7,868 nucleotides of DNA from Opitutales bacterium. GTDB taxonomy: Bacteria > Verrucomicrobiota > Verrucomicrobiia > Opitutales > Intestinicryptomonadaceae. The position numbers were made by a program, and so were the translations under genes. The stretch lies in the NCBI GenBank assembly GCA_021641325.1, contig JAJXPD010000102.1, positions 1 to 7,868 of the forward strand, given 5' to 3'. The first letter of the stretch is position 1. Every line of letters begins with the position of its first letter. This document shows positions 6,295-7,868 of this stretch, piece after piece. Below the pieces are notes generated by a model. It saw nothing but the letters and a program-made list of their open reading frames with translations. It had not been told where the DNA came from and ran no database searches.

Positions 6295-7059
6295 TTACTG
6301 GGCGTCGCCGTTGCCGCGCGGCTTGCCGCCGCCGTTGTTGGGCCTGCGGTCGTTGAAACGGCGTTTGTTGTAGCCGCCCTTGCGGTTGTTGTTGTGGCGG
6401 TTGTTATTGTTGTAGCGCTTGCCGCCGTCGCGGTTGTTGCTCCAATTCTTTTTGCCGCCGCGCTTGTTATAACGCTTCTTCGACTTCTCGCTCTTGCCGA
6501 ATATCGACTTGAAAATGTTCTTGATTCTGTCGAAAAGCGAAATCGAGCACTTGCTGTCTTCGGGCGTGTACGAAACTACACCGTCGTTGGCGTTGTCGGA
6601 CGCGGGAACCTTTGGACGGCGGTCGGAAAGGCCGACCTCAACCGCTCTGGGCGTGAACTTTTTGCTTTCGAACGAGGGGCCCTGATGTTCGGGTTCGGAC
6701 GCTTCGTTCGACGCCTCGACGGATTCCGCGGAATCCTGATCTGGACGGTCGGCGCGGCGGTCGCGCTTTTCGCCCCTGCGTTCGCGTTTCTGGCGGTCGT
6801 TTTCCGCATAGCCCGAAACGTTCGAGCCGCTGAGCTTTTCGTGGAATTCGGCGGGATTTTCAAGTTCGCCGCAAGATTCCGCCTCGGCGGACGCCTGTTT
6901 TGCGCCGCGTTTGCACGAGCGGTTTCTGCCGTTTTTGCGGGCGTGCTGTTTGACTTCCGGTTGGGACGCGCATGATTCTTCCGAAACTTCGGGACAAGAC
7001 GGGACTTCCGACGGAGTTGCGACTTCGGAGGGAACTTCGGTATTCTGATTTTCTTCCAT
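6295..7059 (-). CDS. Low-complexity, probably disordered Asn/Arg/Lys/Gly-rich protein
   Basis: I do not recognise a named family. The 254 residues are almost all low complexity. Residues 1-36 are acidic with a repeating Ser/Pro-Glu-Val pattern. Residues 38-55 are a basic patch. Residues 88-106 are a dense run of Arg/Lys with Glu/Asp. Residues 107-125 are again acidic. Residues 172-188 ('SISLFDRIKNIFKSIFG') are the only clearly hydrophobic part and would form an amphipathic helix. Residues 189-254 are very basic, built from Asn, Arg, Lys, Gly and Tyr with runs of Asn and many Gly-Gly pairs. Such tails occur on RNA-binding proteins such as some DEAD-box helicases, but no folded RNA-binding domain is present. 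RNA binding or condensate formation is inference. There is no signal peptide. The ATG follows an A-rich leader without Shine-Dalgarno. A strong terminator follows the stop codon. The long antisense open frame here is a by-product of composition. Confidence 0.75.
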   Translation of the reverse strand: MEENQNTEVPSEVATPSEVPSCPEVSEESCASQPEVKQHARKNGRNRSCKRGAKQASAEAESCGELENPAEFHEKLSGSNVSGYAENDRQKRERRGEKRDRRADRPDQDSAESVEASNEASEPEHQGPSFESKKFTPRAVEVGLSDRRPKVPASDNANDGVVSYTPEDSKCSISLFDRIKNIFKSIFGKSEKSKKRYNKRGGKKNWSNNRDGGKRYNNNNRHNNNRKGGYNKRRFNDRRPNNGGGKPRGNGDAQ

Positions 7060-7363
7060 GTCTGATTGTTATTTATGTTGTGAGGGGGGATTGTCGACGA
7101 ATCGAGCGCGGCAATTCAATGCCGCAAAACGCAATGTCCGCACCCCCCTGGGACTGCGGTATGCGAGGCAAGCCGTCAAGGATTGAGATGGAGATTGTAA
7201 GTTGCGACGTAGCATGCGCAAACTTCCGACATTGCCTTATTCGTTTTACAGCATTGCTTTTTTCCCGAAAATTACAACATTTTTTTGCGGCGGGCGGAAA
7301 ATTCGAAGCGGAAGCAAAAAATTTGGCTCGACTCTCCCATGCTTCGTGAGAAAAATAACCTCC
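7060..7363. other. Divergent intergenic region with structured segment
   Basis: This 304-bp gap lies between the start codons of two divergent genes, so promoters for both should be here. I found no convincing -35/-10 pair on either strand: the minus strand has TCGACA near 7091-7096 but no well-spaced -10, and the plus strand has only weak candidates around 7232-7278. It contains the G6/C6 inverted repeat listed separately. A hairpin at 7199-7225 (AAGTTGCG with CGCAAACTT, one bulged A) and T-tracts near 7258-7263 and 7280-7286 are also present. No tRNA, riboswitch or SRP RNA signature was recognised, and the small open frames in it look spurious. Confidence 0.6.
7083..7149. repeat. G6/C6-closed inverted repeat with internal hairpin
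   Basis: AGGGGGG (7083-7089) is the exact reverse complement of CCCCCCT (7143-7149). Between them GCGGCA (7108-7113) and TGCCGC (7120-7125) form a second perfect stem with a 6-nt loop. The 67-bp unit could be an RNA fold in the long leader of the LUD gene or of the opposite transcript, or a DNA-level operator. Its function is unknown. Confidence 0.45.
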
Positions 7364-7868
7364 ATGAATTTGGAAACCACCCTCAAAAACTTCGAAAAAA
7401 ACGGCTTCAAAACCCGCCATTTTTCAAACCCGAACGAACTGCAAGAATTTCTGAAATCGGAAATCCGCGATATGAGCGTCGGCATGGGAGGCTCTGTCTC
7501 GCTCTCCCAACTGGGAGTGTACGAAACACTTAAAGACACCAACCAAGTATACTGGCACGCAGTGGATAAATCGCCCGAAACCTTCGAAAAGGCAAGCCTC
7601 GCACAAGTGTATATACTCAGCGCAAACGCACTTACGGAGAACGGCGAAATCGTCAATATCGACGGACGCGGCAACAGGGTGTCGGGCGCAATATTCGGGG
7701 CAAACCGACAAAAAGTGCTGTATATCTGCGGAACAAATAAGATAGAAGAGAACCTCGAAAAGGCAACGTGGCGCGCAAAAAACGTGGCAGCCCCCAAGAA
7801 CGCCCAGCGACTCGGATTGAAAACGCCGTGCGCAATCAAAGCCGATAAATGCTATAACTGCATGAGTC
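7364..7868 (+). CDS. LUD-domain (DUF162, LutC-like) protein, cut by the window end
   Basis: The first 168 residues of a LUD-domain protein are visible; the 3' end lies beyond the window. LUD proteins include LutB and LutC of the lactate-oxidising LutABC complex, and many bacteria also carry short stand-alone versions of about 210 residues, which this resembles. Seen motifs are 'GMGGSVSLSQLGV' (40-52), 'LSANALTENGEIVNIDGRGN' (85-104), 'YICGTNKIEENLEKA' (120-134), 'NVAAPKNAQRLGLKTPC' (140-156) and the start of a Cys pair 'CYNC' (163-166). About 40 residues are probably missing. ATG at 7364 fits the usual family N-terminus. An in-frame GTG at 7346 is a poorer choice, and no good Shine-Dalgarno is present (GAG lies 13 bases upstream). 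No lutA or lutB neighbour is visible on its left. The exact electron-transfer role of stand-alone members is unclear, so I give no gene symbol. Confidence 0.9.
   Translation, partial: MNLETTLKNFEKNGFKTRHFSNPNELQEFLKSEIRDMSVGMGGSVSLSQLGVYETLKDTNQVYWHAVDKSPETFEKASLAQVYILSANALTENGEIVNIDGRGNRVSGAIFGANRQKVLYICGTNKIEENLEKATWRAKNVAAPKNAQRLGLKTPCAIKADKCYNCMS

Noticed and set aside
6394..6975. 193-codon hydrophobic open frame antisense to the low-complexity gene
   Set aside because: Its hydrophobic look comes from reading Asn/Lys/Gly-rich codons backwards; the minus-strand gene has a proper terminator right after its stop.
6972..7349. 125-codon open frame across the divergent intergenic region
   Set aside because: It overlaps the start of the opposite gene, crosses the G6/C6 repeat and shows no family motif.

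Overview
The window (7,868 bp) looks like a chromosomal stretch of a Gram-negative bacterium with moderately high GC. Two proteins are exported: a large glycoside hydrolase and a membrane-anchored PAS/GAF sensor. Start codons lack clear Shine-Dalgarno sites, and the gene style fits the Verrucomicrobiota (Opitutae-like) or related PVC bacteria. That placement is an inference from style and gene content; no rRNA or other marker is present.

Layout. (1) 98-1570 (+): a sensor-type protein with signal or membrane segments followed by PAS-GAF-PAS and no recognisable output domain. (2) 1618-2571 (+): folE2, a type IB GTP cyclohydrolase for folate and/or queuosine synthesis, 47 bp downstream in the same direction. 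(3) 2572-2969: a 398-bp gap between convergent genes, packed with inverted repeats. The most striking is a 123-bp imperfect palindrome (2859-2981) that runs into the last codons of the next gene. (4) 2970-6179 (-): a 1,069-residue secreted clan GH-A glycoside hydrolase with accessory beta domains on both sides of the barrel. (5) 6180-6294: a strong minus-strand intrinsic terminator and a T9 tract touching the hydrolase start codon. (6) 6295-7059 (-): a 254-residue low-complexity protein, acidic at the N-terminus and very Asn/Arg/Lys/Gly-rich at the C-terminus, with one short amphipathic segment. (7) 7060-7363: a divergent intergenic region with a G6/C6-closed inverted repeat. (8) 7364 to the right edge (+): the first 168 residues of a stand-alone LUD-domain (DUF162, LutC-like) protein, cut by the window end.

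The genes do not form one pathway. FolE2 is housekeeping cofactor synthesis, the hydrolase is polysaccharide use, and the LUD protein belongs to a family linked to lactate oxidation. I see no transposase, phage, CRISPR, tRNA or rRNA gene. The best candidates for something undescribed are the palindromic element at the hydrolase 3' end, the disordered Asn/Arg/Gly-rich protein, and the output-less sensor.
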